Positions 34,873-43,706 of a stretch of 64,000 nucleotides of DNA are shown piece by piece. Within the stretch, counting starts at the first letter, position 1. Each line of letters begins with the position of its first letter. A program made the translations under genes and the position numbers. Below the pieces are notes generated by a model that ran no database searches, was not told the DNA's origin, and was given only the letters and a program-made list of their open reading frames with translations. Location of the stretch: the NCBI RefSeq assembly GCF_036924515.1, contig NZ_JAZHRR010000001.1, positions 4,187,001 to 4,251,000 of the forward strand, written 5' to 3'. The DNA is from Bradyrhizobium sp. AZCC 1610 (GTDB taxonomy: Bacteria > Pseudomonadota > Alphaproteobacteria > Rhizobiales > Xanthobacteraceae).

Positions 34873-36369
34873 ATGATGGACCAAGACAAGGTAAATATTC
34901 TTCTGGTTGACGACCAGCCGGCGAAGCTGCTCGCCTATGAGGTCATCCTGAAGGAACTCGGCGAGAATCTGGTCAAGGCTTCGTCCGGGCGCGAAGCGCT
35001 CGAGTTCCTGCTCAAGAACGATGTCGCCATCATCCTGGTCGACGTCTGCATGCCGGAACTGGACGGGTTCGAACTGGCCGCGATGATCCGCGAACATCCC
35101 CGATTCCAGAAGACGGCGATGATATTCATCTCCGCCATACAGGTCAGCGACATCGACCGGCTGCGCGGCTACGAAATGGGTGCGGTCGACTACGTCCCGG
35201 TGCCGGTCGTGCCGGAGGTGTTGCGCGCCAAGATCAAGGTTTTTGCGGAGCTCTATCGCAAGACGCGCCAACTCGAGCGCCTCAACGTCGAGCTCGAAGA
35301 CCGCGTTCGCGCCCGTACCGCCGAACTGGAGGAATCGCACGCAAGGCTTTTGGAAAGCGAGCAGCGCCGCAGCCTTGCGATCGCCGCCGGAAAGATGGGA
35401 TCGTGGGACTGGGACTGGGTCAATGGCGACTGGATGTGGGACGAAGGCCAGTATCAGATCCTCGGCATCGATCCCGGCAAGTTCGAACTGACGCCGGCCA
35501 ATATCCAGGCGCTGTTTCATCCCGACGACGTTCATGAACTGCACGAGGCGTGGGCGAGCTTCGCCCGAGGCGCGAAATCATACGAAGCGGAATTCCGCGT
35601 GGTCCGGCCGACCGGCGAGGTGCGCTGGTGCGCGGGAACGGCGGCGGCAAGCATCGACAAGGGCGGCCGTGTCATCCGCGTCAGCGGCGTCACCGTCGAT
35701 ATCACCGAGCGCAAGCAGGCCGAGGAGCGTCAGAACCTGCTGGCGCGGGAGGTCGATCACCGCGCCAAGAACGCGCTGGCGCTGGCGCAATCCATCGTCC
35801 GGCTGACGCGCGGCGAGAACGTAAAGACCTACATCCGTTCGGTCGAAGGACGGATCAACGCGCTGGCGCGGGTGCACACCGTGCTTTCGCTATCGAGCTG
35901 GCAAGGCGCCGAAATAAGAAGACTGATCGACGAGGAGCTGGCGCCCTATTCCACCGGCGAACAGATCGACTTGTCCGGTCCGGAGGTCCAATTCGAGCCG
36001 GCGACGGCTCAGACCGTCGCGCTGGCGCTGCACGAGCTCGTCACCAATTCGGCAAAGTACGGCGCGCTGTCGGCGCTGTCGGGCCGGCTGTCGGTGAGCT
36101 GGGAAAACCAGGCAGGCCTTCTCAAGATCACATGGGTGGAGACCGGCGGGCCGCCGGTCGAGAAACCGGTATCGCGCGGGTTCGGAACGCGCAGCGTGAT
36201 CGCCAGCATCGAGTCGCAGCTCGGCGGCCAGGCCGAATTCGACTGGCGCCCGGAGGGCCTCGTTTGCTGCCTTTCGGTCCCCCTGTCGCAACGGCAGTTT
36301 GCCGCCGATCCGGTCCCGCTCCGCGAGATCGCCGTCGACGGCAACGGCTTGCGACGCGCCGAGCGGTAA
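34873..36369 (+). CDS. Receiver-PAS-HWE histidine kinase
   Basis: A 498-residue soluble kinase, 13 bp after the poly-HAMP kinase and surely cotranscribed. Residues about 8-125 are a receiver (ILLVDDQPAKLLAYE; phospho-Asp in IILVDVCMPELDG). A short coiled coil follows, then a PAS domain (about 170-290, GSWDWDWVNGDWMWDEGQ and VDITERKQAEE). The kinase core is of the HWE type: REVDHRAKNALALAQSIVRL carries the phospho-His, and the later ITWVETGGPP holds the W-x-E motif; the N-box is LALHELVTNSAKYGAL. It could receive phosphate from the preceding hybrid kinase through its receiver. HWE kinases are common in Rhizobiales, for example in general stress signalling, but the output here is unknown. Confidence 0.92.
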   Translation: MMDQDKVNILLVDDQPAKLLAYEVILKELGENLVKASSGREALEFLLKNDVAIILVDVCMPELDGFELAAMIREHPRFQKTAMIFISAIQVSDIDRLRGYEMGAVDYVPVPVVPEVLRAKIKVFAELYRKTRQLERLNVELEDRVRARTAELEESHARLLESEQRRSLAIAAGKMGSWDWDWVNGDWMWDEGQYQILGIDPGKFELTPANIQALFHPDDVHELHEAWASFARGAKSYEAEFRVVRPTGEVRWCAGTAAASIDKGGRVIRVSGVTVDITERKQAEERQNLLAREVDHRAKNALALAQSIVRLTRGENVKTYIRSVEGRINALARVHTVLSLSSWQGAEIRRLIDEELAPYSTGEQIDLSGPEVQFEPATAQTVALALHELVTNSAKYGALSALSGRLSVSWENQAGLLKITWVETGGPPVEKPVSRGFGTRSVIASIESQLGGQAEFDWRPEGLVCCLSVPLSQRQFAADPVPLREIAVDGNGLRRAER

Positions 36370-36420
36370 CCGGGCGCTTGAAGCGTCAGCCAGCAATGAA
36401 AGCAGACTATTCCGGATGTT

Positions 36421-36819
36421 CTATCGCGCCGCCGCTACGACGGCACCGGCCGATTGCCGGAGCGCCCCCTGCGCCGCTTCGATCGCGCGCATCAAATCCG
36501 GCGGACGAAACGGCTTCTGCAGACAGACAACGCCGGAGAGCTCAGGCGTTTCGGACAGAAAGTCCAGCGCGGTCATTCCTGAAATCGCAATCACGGGCAG
36601 GCCCGGCGCGCGCCCGCGCAGCGTTGTGATCAGATCGGAGCCGTTGGTGCCCTGCAGAAAGATATCGACGATCGCGAGATCGAAGCTTGCTTCCTCGAAC
36701 AGCTTCAACGCGGATGCTGCGCTTTCTGCCTCGACGATTTCGAAATGATGGATGCGCAGCACGATGGAAATCATCGCACGAACGTCAGCCTGATCGTCAA
36801 CAACAAGCACGCGGGGCAT
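36421..36819 (-). CDS. Single-domain response regulator
   Basis: A 132-residue stand-alone receiver. Key positions are VLVVDDQADVR (acidic pocket), LAIVDIFLQG (phospho-Asp), ISGMT and the Lys in CLQKPFRPPDL. There is no output domain. It lies on the strand opposite to the two kinase genes on its left and converges with them. Such CheY-like proteins often shuttle phosphate between hybrid kinases, and three kinases surround it. The target is unknown. Confidence 0.9.
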   Translation of the reverse strand: MPRVLVVDDQADVRAMISIVLRIHHFEIVEAESAASALKLFEEASFDLAIVDIFLQGTNGSDLITTLRGRAPGLPVIAISGMTALDFLSETPELSGVVCLQKPFRPPDLMRAIEAAQGALRQSAGAVVAAAR

Positions 36820-37142
36820 CGAAGTCTCCCGGATCGGTCGTGCAGCAGCTTACGATGAAAATTCGCGGATTTCGGCGGTTCCGCGGGCATTATTCAGCCG
36901 GTCGGTAAAGAGGCGGTTACCCCGCCTGTCGAGTTCCCCGCCAGGCTTCGTCAGGTAATATGTAGCCTTGAGTTGATTCCCGCGCAGGCGACGCTAGCGT
37001 AGCCTCGGGGCTGCGATTCCAGCGCATCCAAATATCGGCTGGACGTCCTTTCGTCGGCGCGTTGTTTTCGAGCGTTTGAGGCTATTGCCATTTCGAGGCT
37101 ATTGCCATGGCGTGGTCGCTGCCAGTTTGGCCGGAGACGACA
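36820..37142. other. Intergenic region with short direct repeat
   Basis: About 320 bp between the divergent receiver gene and MASE4 kinase gene. Promoters of both must lie here. The only structure seen is a direct repeat GAGGCTATTGCCAT at 37077-37090 and 37094-37107, which creates the alternative upstream ATG of the kinase frame. No gene is supported. Confidence 0.5.
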
Positions 37143-39926
37143 ATGGGTGACGAACGCAACATCATCTTTCTTTCGACCATGCCGGCAACCCGCGGCGATC
37201 GCACCGCAGCGCTGGTTGTGGTCGGTATCTCGGCGGTCCTGTTTACATGCGCCGTGCCGTTTGCCACGGTGCCGCTTACGCCCGTTCCGGCGTTCATTGC
37301 GAGTTATCAATCCGCGCTCGCCATTAACGATCTGATCACGGCCGTTTTGTTGTTTTCGCAATTTGCCCTGCTTCGGTCGCGGGCTCTGTTGTTGCTTGCG
37401 AGCGGTTACCTGTTCACCGCGGCCGCAGCCATCGTCCACGCCCTGTCCTTCCCAGGCGTGTTCTCTCCGACCGGACTTCTCAATTCGGGCCCGCAAACAA
37501 CAGCCTGGCTCTACCAGATCTGGCACAGTGGATTTCCGCTTCTGGTGATCGGCTACGCATTGCTGAAGGACAGGGATGGCGGCCCCAAAATCAGCGGGTC
37601 GGTGGGCCGGGCGTTGTTCGGCAGCGTTGTCGCCGTCGGTGTTGCGCTGTCGGTCGCGACCTGGATCGTGACCGCGGGGCACGACATGCTCCCCACGCTT
37701 CTGAGCGGCGCACAGGGGCACTTCACCTCCGTTCTGATCGGAATCCTGTCGACCGAGCTGTTTCTCAGCTTCTTGGCGCTGCTGATCCTGTGGTTCCGGC
37801 GGCCACACTCGGTGCTCGACATCTGGCTCATGGTCGTGATGTGCGCCTGGCTGTTCGACATCGCGTTGTCGGGAGTTGTCAACGCGGCGAGGTTCGATCT
37901 CGGCTTTTACGCCGGCCGTCTATACGGGCTATGCGCTGCCAGTTTCGTGCTCGCCATCCTGCTTATCGACAATGTCGGCCTGCAGGCCAAGCTGGCTCGC
38001 CTGCTCGGATCGTTGCGTCTGCAAGCCGCCTCGGAAAGGGACCTCCGCACCGAACGCGAAAGTCTATTCAGCGCGGTCGTGGAATCATCCAACGACGCCA
38101 TCATCACCAAATTGCTGGACGGCACCATTACCGGCTGGAACGGAGCCGCCGAACGTCTGTTCGGTTTCACGGCGGCCGAAGCGTTGGGCAGGAGCATCAA
38201 CGTTATCGTCCCGCCGGAGCGGCGCGACGAGGTACGCAATGTCGTCGAACGGATCCGCCGAGGCGAGCCGATTGAACATTACGAGACTTCGCGCGTGCGC
38301 AAGGATGGCAGCACCGTCGACGTTTCGCTGAGCATCTCTCCCATCCGCCTGGCCTCCGGCAAGATCGTCGGCATCTCCAAAGCCGCGCGCGACATCGCGG
38401 AAAGCAAGCGGACGCAGCAAGCGCTCAACCAGGAAATCGAGGAGCGGCGGCGCATATTCGATTCCTCGAACGACCTGATCTTCGTCACCGATTCCGCCGG
38501 CAACTTCATCCAGGTCAGCCCGAGCGTGACCGCCATTCTCGGTTATCAGCCATCCGACATGGTCGGACGCAGCGCGATCGAATTCATCCATCCCGACGAT
38601 CTCGAACATACCCGCAGGGAGATGCGGGCGGGGCGACGGGGACAAAGCAAGCGCAATTTCGAGACGCGTTATATCAACAAGGAGGGCAAGGCGGTCACGC
38701 TGAACTGGACCGGAAATTGGTCGGAGCCGGTCCGCCGCCACTTCTTCATCGGCCGTGACCTGACCGAAAAGCAGGCTGCGGAAGCCCAATTGCATCATGC
38801 CCAGAAGATGGATGCGGTCGGCCAGCTCACGGGCGGCGTCGCGCATGACTTCAACAACATCCTGACCGTGATCACCGGCACCATCGGCATTCTGGAGGAA
38901 GCCGTCGCCGATCAGCCCCAGCTCGCCGCCATCGCCAAGCTGATCGACGAAGCCGCCGAGCGCGGCGCCAACCTGACCAAGCATCTCCTCGCCTTTGCCC
39001 GCAAGCAGCCGCTGCAGCCGATTGAAGTCGACGTCAACGCGCTGGTGCTGGAGTCGGCGAAGCTGCTGCACCCGACGCTTGGCGAAAACATCGAAATCAC
39101 GCCGCTATTGGCGGAAGATGCATGGACCGCGCTGGTCGATCCTAACCTGCTTACGACGGCCGTTCTCAATCTGGCAATAAATGCGCGCGATGCCATGCCC
39201 AACGGCGGCAAGCTCGCGCTCGAGACCAGCAACGTCTTCCTCGACGAAAGCTACGCGGGCATGCACAGCGAGGTCACGCCCGGCAATTACGTGATGATCG
39301 CGGTCAGCGACACCGGCACCGGAATCCCGCCCGCGCTGCTCGAACGGGTATTCGAACCCTTTTTCACGACCAAGGAGGTCGGCCGGGGCACCGGCCTCGG
39401 CCTCAGCATGGTGTTCGGCTTCGTCAAGCAGTCGGGCGGACACGTCAAGATCTACAGCGAGGAAGGCCACGGCACCTCCGTCAAGCTCTACCTGCCACGG
39501 GCGACGGGATTGCAGCAGACCGCAGCGGAAGCGCAGGTCTCGGCGAATATCGAGGGCGGCAATGAAACGATCCTCGTCGTCGAGGACGACGCGCTGGTGC
39601 GGCGCTATGTCACGACCCAGATCGAGAGCCTGGGCTACACCACGCTGGAGGCCGCCAACGCTTCCGACGCCCTGCAGATCATCTACCATGTCCCCACCAT
39701 CGACCTGCTTTTCACCGACGTGATCATGCCGGCTCCCATGAACGGCCGCCAGCTCGTCGACGAGGCGCTGAAGCGGCGGCCGGGCCTCAAAACGCTGTTT
39801 ACCTCGGGCTATACCGAGAACGCGATCGTCCATCATGGCCGGCTGGATTCCGGCGTGCTGCTGCTCGCCAAACCCTACCGCAAATCCGAGCTTGCCAGGA
39901 TGATCCGGCTAGCGCTTGCCAGTTAG
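37143..39926 (+). CDS. Membrane hybrid histidine kinase, MASE4-PAS-PAS-HK-REC
   Basis: A 927-residue kinase. I prefer the ATG at 37143 (GGAGA upstream; MGDERNIIFLSTMPATRG) to that at 37107. Residues about 1-290 form a MASE4-like integral membrane sensor with eight or so spans (IWHSGFPLLVIGYALL, and FDLGFYAGRLYGLCAASFV near its end). Two PAS domains follow (VVESSNDAIITKLLDG; FDSSNDLIFVTDSAG). HisKA holds VGQLTGGVAHDFNNILTVI, the HATPase has VSDTGTGIPPALLERVFEP and GTGLGLSMVFGF, and a C-terminal receiver (ILVVEDDALVRRYV; FTDVIMPAPMNG) ends the protein. It probably reports to other regulators, as no DNA-binding partner is adjacent. Confidence 0.92.
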   Translation: MGDERNIIFLSTMPATRGDRTAALVVVGISAVLFTCAVPFATVPLTPVPAFIASYQSALAINDLITAVLLFSQFALLRSRALLLLASGYLFTAAAAIVHALSFPGVFSPTGLLNSGPQTTAWLYQIWHSGFPLLVIGYALLKDRDGGPKISGSVGRALFGSVVAVGVALSVATWIVTAGHDMLPTLLSGAQGHFTSVLIGILSTELFLSFLALLILWFRRPHSVLDIWLMVVMCAWLFDIALSGVVNAARFDLGFYAGRLYGLCAASFVLAILLIDNVGLQAKLARLLGSLRLQAASERDLRTERESLFSAVVESSNDAIITKLLDGTITGWNGAAERLFGFTAAEALGRSINVIVPPERRDEVRNVVERIRRGEPIEHYETSRVRKDGSTVDVSLSISPIRLASGKIVGISKAARDIAESKRTQQALNQEIEERRRIFDSSNDLIFVTDSAGNFIQVSPSVTAILGYQPSDMVGRSAIEFIHPDDLEHTRREMRAGRRGQSKRNFETRYINKEGKAVTLNWTGNWSEPVRRHFFIGRDLTEKQAAEAQLHHAQKMDAVGQLTGGVAHDFNNILTVITGTIGILEEAVADQPQLAAIAKLIDEAAERGANLTKHLLAFARKQPLQPIEVDVNALVLESAKLLHPTLGENIEITPLLAEDAWTALVDPNLLTTAVLNLAINARDAMPNGGKLALETSNVFLDESYAGMHSEVTPGNYVMIAVSDTGTGIPPALLERVFEPFFTTKEVGRGTGLGLSMVFGFVKQSGGHVKIYSEEGHGTSVKLYLPRATGLQQTAAEAQVSANIEGGNETILVVEDDALVRRYVTTQIESLGYTTLEAANASDALQIIYHVPTIDLLFTDVIMPAPMNGRQLVDEALKRRPGLKTLFTSGYTENAIVHHGRLDSGVLLLAKPYRKSELARMIRLALAS

Positions 39927-39960
39927 GCAAACTGCAACAACGAAACCGGACTGTGCCCAC

Positions 39961-40974
39961 TCACTTCCGTCCGGCAATCATTCCAATGTCACCGGCCAGC
40001 GACGACAGCTGGAGATCCCGAAATCCGGTTTCGGCCATCCAGCCCTTGCAGTCTGCAGCACTGTAATCAAAGCCGCCGGCCGTGAGGACCAGCATGTTCA
40101 GGCTGGCCAGCAGGCCCACCGTACTGAATCGCCGGCCGTCGTCGATAAAGCGTTCGTAGACGATAAGGACGCCGCCGCCTGGAAGTGCGTCGAACGCTTT
40201 CTTGAGCAGCAGCATCTTGGTGGCGAGATCCCAATTATGGAGCACGCGGCCCATCACCAGAACGTCGGCTGTGGGCAATGGATCGTTGAAGAAATCTCCA
40301 GGATGGAAGCGCAAGCGGTCCGCCACACCATGTTGCTCCACATAGGCATCGAACAGAGGTTTCAGGGCTGGAAGATCAAAACCGCCGCCGGTAACGTGCG
40401 GATGAGCCAACGCAATCTGGACCGGCAGGCATCCCTGCGCGGTGCCGATATCGATCAGCGTGCGAAACTCCTGCCACGGGAAACGCGCCCCGATCGCCTG
40501 CGCGGCGCGCAGTGATCCACCGGTCATGCCCCGGGCAACGTTCTCCAGAATGGCGGAGTCGGCGTAATAGGCCTGGTAATTCTCCGTGCCCCGCGCTCCA
40601 CTTTGTGGCTTGCCGGTGCGCAACGCGTCCGTGAGCATGCTCCAGGGGCCAAACTGCCGTGCGTTCGCCAATTCAAGCTCTCCGCCAATATAGAAAGGCT
40701 TGTTGCGGTCGAGATACTGGTTCGCGTCCGCGGCGTTGCTGTAGTGGCCAGATTCATCCCGTTCGAGTAAACCAAGCGCGACCAGAGCATCGAAGAAATC
40801 CCTCGCCCCGCGGGCATCGACGCCCGACTGTTTGGCGAGTGGTTCCAACTCAAGCGGCCCTTGGGCCAGCACGGTAAAGACGCCAAGTTCGACTGCGCTC
40901 AGGAGCGTCTTGGAATCCCTGAAGGCGAGGCCCAATTTCACCAGGCGATCCGGGGCGGCGCTGGTCGCTTCCAT
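39961..40974 (-). CDS. SAM-dependent O-methyltransferase (acetylserotonin OMT-like)
   Basis: A 337-residue class I methyltransferase of the O-methyltransferase family. The ATG at 40974 has AAAGGA upstream (MEATSAAPDRLVKLGLAF). The N-terminal winged-helix dimerisation domain (VELGVFTVLAQGPLELEPLA) precedes the SAM-binding core, with motif I FRTLIDIGTAQGCLPVQIA, then FHPGDFFNDPLPTADVLVMG and GRVLHNWDLATKMLLLKKA, containing the catalytic-type His. Such enzymes methylate hydroxyl groups of small aromatic or polyketide compounds. It is the last gene of a minus-strand operon behind a Bug-type binding protein and a MarR regulator, so the substrate may be an imported aromatic acid; that is inference. 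Confidence 0.87.
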   Translation of the reverse strand: MEATSAAPDRLVKLGLAFRDSKTLLSAVELGVFTVLAQGPLELEPLAKQSGVDARGARDFFDALVALGLLERDESGHYSNAADANQYLDRNKPFYIGGELELANARQFGPWSMLTDALRTGKPQSGARGTENYQAYYADSAILENVARGMTGGSLRAAQAIGARFPWQEFRTLIDIGTAQGCLPVQIALAHPHVTGGGFDLPALKPLFDAYVEQHGVADRLRFHPGDFFNDPLPTADVLVMGRVLHNWDLATKMLLLKKAFDALPGGGVLIVYERFIDDGRRFSTVGLLASLNMLVLTAGGFDYSAADCKGWMAETGFRDLQLSSLAGDIGMIAGRK

Positions 40975-40990
40975 GGTACACATCCTTTCT

Positions 40991-41950
40991 CTATCGGGTC
41001 GTACGTGCGACGATGTCCCGGACTTTTTTTCTCTGTTCCGCAATGGACGACGAAAACTCCGCAGGTGTGCCGACCCGAACCTCGACCCCGACATTGCGCA
41101 GCCGTGAGACGACGGCGGCATCCGCGCCTACCGCCCTGATGTCCTCTGCAATCTGATCGCGCAGCGGCGTCGGCATATCCCGCCATCCGTAAAACCCGAC
41201 CACACCTTCAAACGTCAACTCGGGAAAACCGGACTCCCCGGCGGTCGGTACCTCCGGAGCCAAGGGGGAGCGCTGTCGGTTGGAAACCATCACAAGCCTG
41301 GCTTTACCTGCGGCGACCGCTGGCAGCAGGAATGATGGCGCGGTAACAACGACGTGGATGCGCCCCTCGGCGAAGTCCTGGAGCGCGGGCGCAAAGTCCC
41401 GGTACGGCACTTGTGTGAGCATGAGGCCGGTAGATTTTTGGAAAGCTGAAAAGATGTACTGAGGCAGCCCCGCCGTCGCTGCCCAGTTGAACTTACCCGG
41501 ATTGTCTCGCGCCATCGCGACAAATGAGCCCAAGGAGTCCACGCCCATCGAACTCGAAACCGCGATGCAGAAAAAATTTTCGGCGGCTGCGGCGATCGGA
41601 ACAAGATCGCGATCGGGATCGTATGGCAGCTTTTCGTAGATCAGCGGATTGATCGAAATTGGACCAGCGAATGAAAACAGAAGTTCGTGATCATCGCGCG
41701 AGTTGACGAAGCTCGCCACACCAGCGAGCCCGTCCACTCCCGGGCGGTTCTCAACGACAACAGCGTGGCGCCATCGCTGGGACAGGCGTTCGGCGAACAG
41801 GCGCGCGGCAAGATCGGTGGCGCCCCCCGCCGGCAGCGGAAGGACGATCTTGACGGTCCGCTGTGGCCAGGTCTGCGAGAGCGCCTCCACCGGGGACCAC
41901 GTTACCGCGATGGCAATCAGAGCATATGCAAAACGCTGGAATGCATGCAT
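40991..41950 (-). CDS. Bug/TctC-family periplasmic binding protein
   Basis: A 319-residue solute-binding protein of the Bug (TctC) family. A signal peptide (MHAFQRFAYALIAIAVTWSP...) is followed by the family opening WPQRTVKIVLPLPAGGATD; later parts are VENRPGVDGLAG, YDPDRDLVPIA, and VPTAGESGFPELTFEG. These proteins feed tripartite tricarboxylate transporters or act as orphan sensors. No TctA or TctB gene is nearby. It lies 17 bp after the MarR gene and 16 bp before the methyltransferase gene, so the three form an operon. Confidence 0.9.
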   Translation of the reverse strand: MHAFQRFAYALIAIAVTWSPVEALSQTWPQRTVKIVLPLPAGGATDLAARLFAERLSQRWRHAVVVENRPGVDGLAGVASFVNSRDDHELLFSFAGPISINPLIYEKLPYDPDRDLVPIAAAAENFFCIAVSSSMGVDSLGSFVAMARDNPGKFNWAATAGLPQYIFSAFQKSTGLMLTQVPYRDFAPALQDFAEGRIHVVVTAPSFLLPAVAAGKARLVMVSNRQRSPLAPEVPTAGESGFPELTFEGVVGFYGWRDMPTPLRDQIAEDIRAVGADAAVVSRLRNVGVEVRVGTPAEFSSSIAEQRKKVRDIVARTTR

Positions 41951-41967
41951 GCCGTTATCCCCCGTGC

Positions 41968-42510
41968 CTAAATGGACTTGCGTGAAGTTCGCTTGCGTCG
42001 TCCGGCACCGGGCCGCGCATGGACACGGTTTCCTTCCACCAGCCGCACAAGCATATCAATGAACAGCTTTTTTTCCGATGCGTTCAGCGGCGCCAGAACG
42101 CGCTGGTTGGCGGCAAAGACTTCCGGCTGGCATTGCCGCCACAGGCGTTCTCCCTTTCGGGTCAAATAGACTTGACGCGCGCGGCGATCGTCCCCGTTGA
42201 CTGTTCGCCTGAGAAGCCCTCTCGCTTCGAGTTTTCCGGCGATCAGACCGACATTGTTGCGATCAACCCCCATTGCCTCGGCGAGCGTTTGCTGGCTGAT
42301 GCCGGGCGCATCATTGACGAACACCAGCAAGGCATATTCAAGCTGGACCAACCCGGCTTCGGCCAAGGCTTCAGCGATGACTGACGCGCAGATTTGTTGA
42401 AGGCTTCGGGTGAGTGGCGCCAAGACCCGGCGAAGCGGCACGCCGTCACGGCCGATGTGAATTAGCGAACCGCCCGCTTGAAGATCGCTATCGGAAGCCG
42501 TGTCGGACAT
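41968..42510 (-). CDS. MarR-family transcriptional regulator
   Basis: A 180-residue winged-helix repressor. After a short polar N-terminus, LTRSLQQICASVIAEALAEAG and LEYALLVFVNDAPGISQQTLAEAMG form the DNA-binding part, with recognition helix near GVDRNNVGLIAGKLE and the wing LLRRTVNGDDRRARQVYLT. It is the first gene of the operon marR-tctC-methyltransferase and diverges from the P1 peptidase gene. Such MarR proteins usually repress their own operon and respond to an aromatic or phenolic ligand. An AT-rich stretch right upstream is the likely operator. Confidence 0.92.
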   Translation of the reverse strand: MSDTASDSDLQAGGSLIHIGRDGVPLRRVLAPLTRSLQQICASVIAEALAEAGLVQLEYALLVFVNDAPGISQQTLAEAMGVDRNNVGLIAGKLEARGLLRRTVNGDDRRARQVYLTRKGERLWRQCQPEVFAANQRVLAPLNASEKKLFIDMLVRLVEGNRVHARPGAGRRKRTSRKSI

Positions 42511-42514
42511 GGCA

Positions 42515-42560
42515 CGCCATATATAGTCATAATTTTGATCATCATATGTTTGAGTAACTC
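42515..42560. promoter_or_regulatory. AT-rich divergent promoter/operator region
   Basis: In a GC-rich genome this stretch (TATATAGTCATAATTTTGATC and on to CATATGTTTGAG) is strikingly AT-rich. It contains short palindromes (TGATCA, CATATG) and lies immediately upstream of the MarR gene, facing the P1 peptidase gene. It is the probable promoter and MarR-binding site. No exact operator can be fixed from one sequence. Confidence 0.4.
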
Positions 42561-42645
42561 CATTGTCAACGCAGCCGGACGCCGAACTGAGCGATTAGAA
42601 TGGTGCTGGACAGTCGCGACGTTTTTCGCGACTGGTGTATTCCCA

Positions 42646-43671
42646 ATGAAACAACGCGCCCGACGGATCGGCTCTTTGAGAAATCTCCTCACCGACATAT
42701 CCGGCGTCAGCGTCGGCCACGCCCACGACGCGGCGCTCGCCTCCGGCGTCACCGCAATCCTTTTCGACTCCCCTGCCGTGGCCTCGATCGACGTGCGCGG
42801 CGGCGGCCCTGGCACGCGCGAGGACGCGCTGCTCAGCCCCGAAAGCACCGTCGAGGCGATCGACGGCATCGCGCTTTCCGGCGGCTCGGCGCTCGGACTG
42901 GACGCCGCCGGCGGCGTGCAGGCATGGCTCGCCGAACGGGGACGTGGCTTCCGGGTGCGCGACGCGGTGATCCCGATCGTTCCGGGCGCGATCTGTTTCG
43001 ATCTGCTCAACGGCGGCAACAAGGCGTGGGGACGTTTCCCGCCCTACCGCGACCTCGGCTATGCCGCGGCGAATGCGGCTGGCGTGGATTTCGCGCTGGG
43101 CAGCGTCGGCGCCGGCCTCGGCGCGACAACAGCCAATTTCAAGGGCGGCCTTGGCTCGGCTTCCGCACAGACCGAAGGCGGCGTCACCGTCGGCGCGCTC
43201 GCGGTGGTCAATGCGGTGGGCAGCGTGACCATAGGCGACGGCCCATGGTTCTGGGCGGCGCCGTTCGAGACGGGCACTGAGTTTGGCGGGCGCGGAATGC
43301 CGCCCTCGTTCACGCCTGATATGCTGCGGGCGCGCCTGAAGGGCGGTCCGGCAGCAAGCCCTGCGGAGAACACCACGCTGGTGGCCGTCGTCACCGATGC
43401 CGTGCTGACCAAGCCCCAGGCCAGGCGGCTCGCGATGATCGCGCAAACCGGTATGGCGCGCGCCATCTATCCGGTGCATGCGCCGCTGGATGGCGACGTG
43501 GTGTTTGCCGCAGCGACCGGCAAGAAGCCGATCGATCCGCTGTTCGGCCTCACCGAACTCGGCATGGTGGCCGCGAACACCGTCGCCCGCGCAATTGCGC
43601 GCGGTGTCCATAGTGCGACCGCGCTACCCTTTCTGGGTGCGCTACCGGCGTGGAGCGATCGCTTCGGTTAG
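42646..43671 (+). CDS. P1-family peptidase (DmpA/NylC-like Ntn hydrolase)
   Basis: A 341-residue member of peptidase family P1. I use the ATG at 42646 (MKQRARRIGSLRNLLTDIS). Family features are VSVGHAHDAALASGVTAILF, VRGGGPGTREDALL, IALSGGSALGLDAAGG and NFKGGLGSAS. These enzymes cut themselves before a Ser or Thr that becomes the N-terminal nucleophile; here ENTTLVAVVTDA offers Asn-Thr cleavage as in NylC. Members act as D-aminopeptidases or as hydrolases of 6-aminohexanoate oligomers. The cellular substrate is unknown. It diverges from the marR operon. Confidence 0.88.
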   Translation: MKQRARRIGSLRNLLTDISGVSVGHAHDAALASGVTAILFDSPAVASIDVRGGGPGTREDALLSPESTVEAIDGIALSGGSALGLDAAGGVQAWLAERGRGFRVRDAVIPIVPGAICFDLLNGGNKAWGRFPPYRDLGYAAANAAGVDFALGSVGAGLGATTANFKGGLGSASAQTEGGVTVGALAVVNAVGSVTIGDGPWFWAAPFETGTEFGGRGMPPSFTPDMLRARLKGGPAASPAENTTLVAVVTDAVLTKPQARRLAMIAQTGMARAIYPVHAPLDGDVVFAAATGKKPIDPLFGLTELGMVAANTVARAIARGVHSATALPFLGALPAWSDRFG

Positions 43672-43706
43672 GTCGCAGTCCGAAGGAATCTCGCCGGGTC
43701 TCGTGC

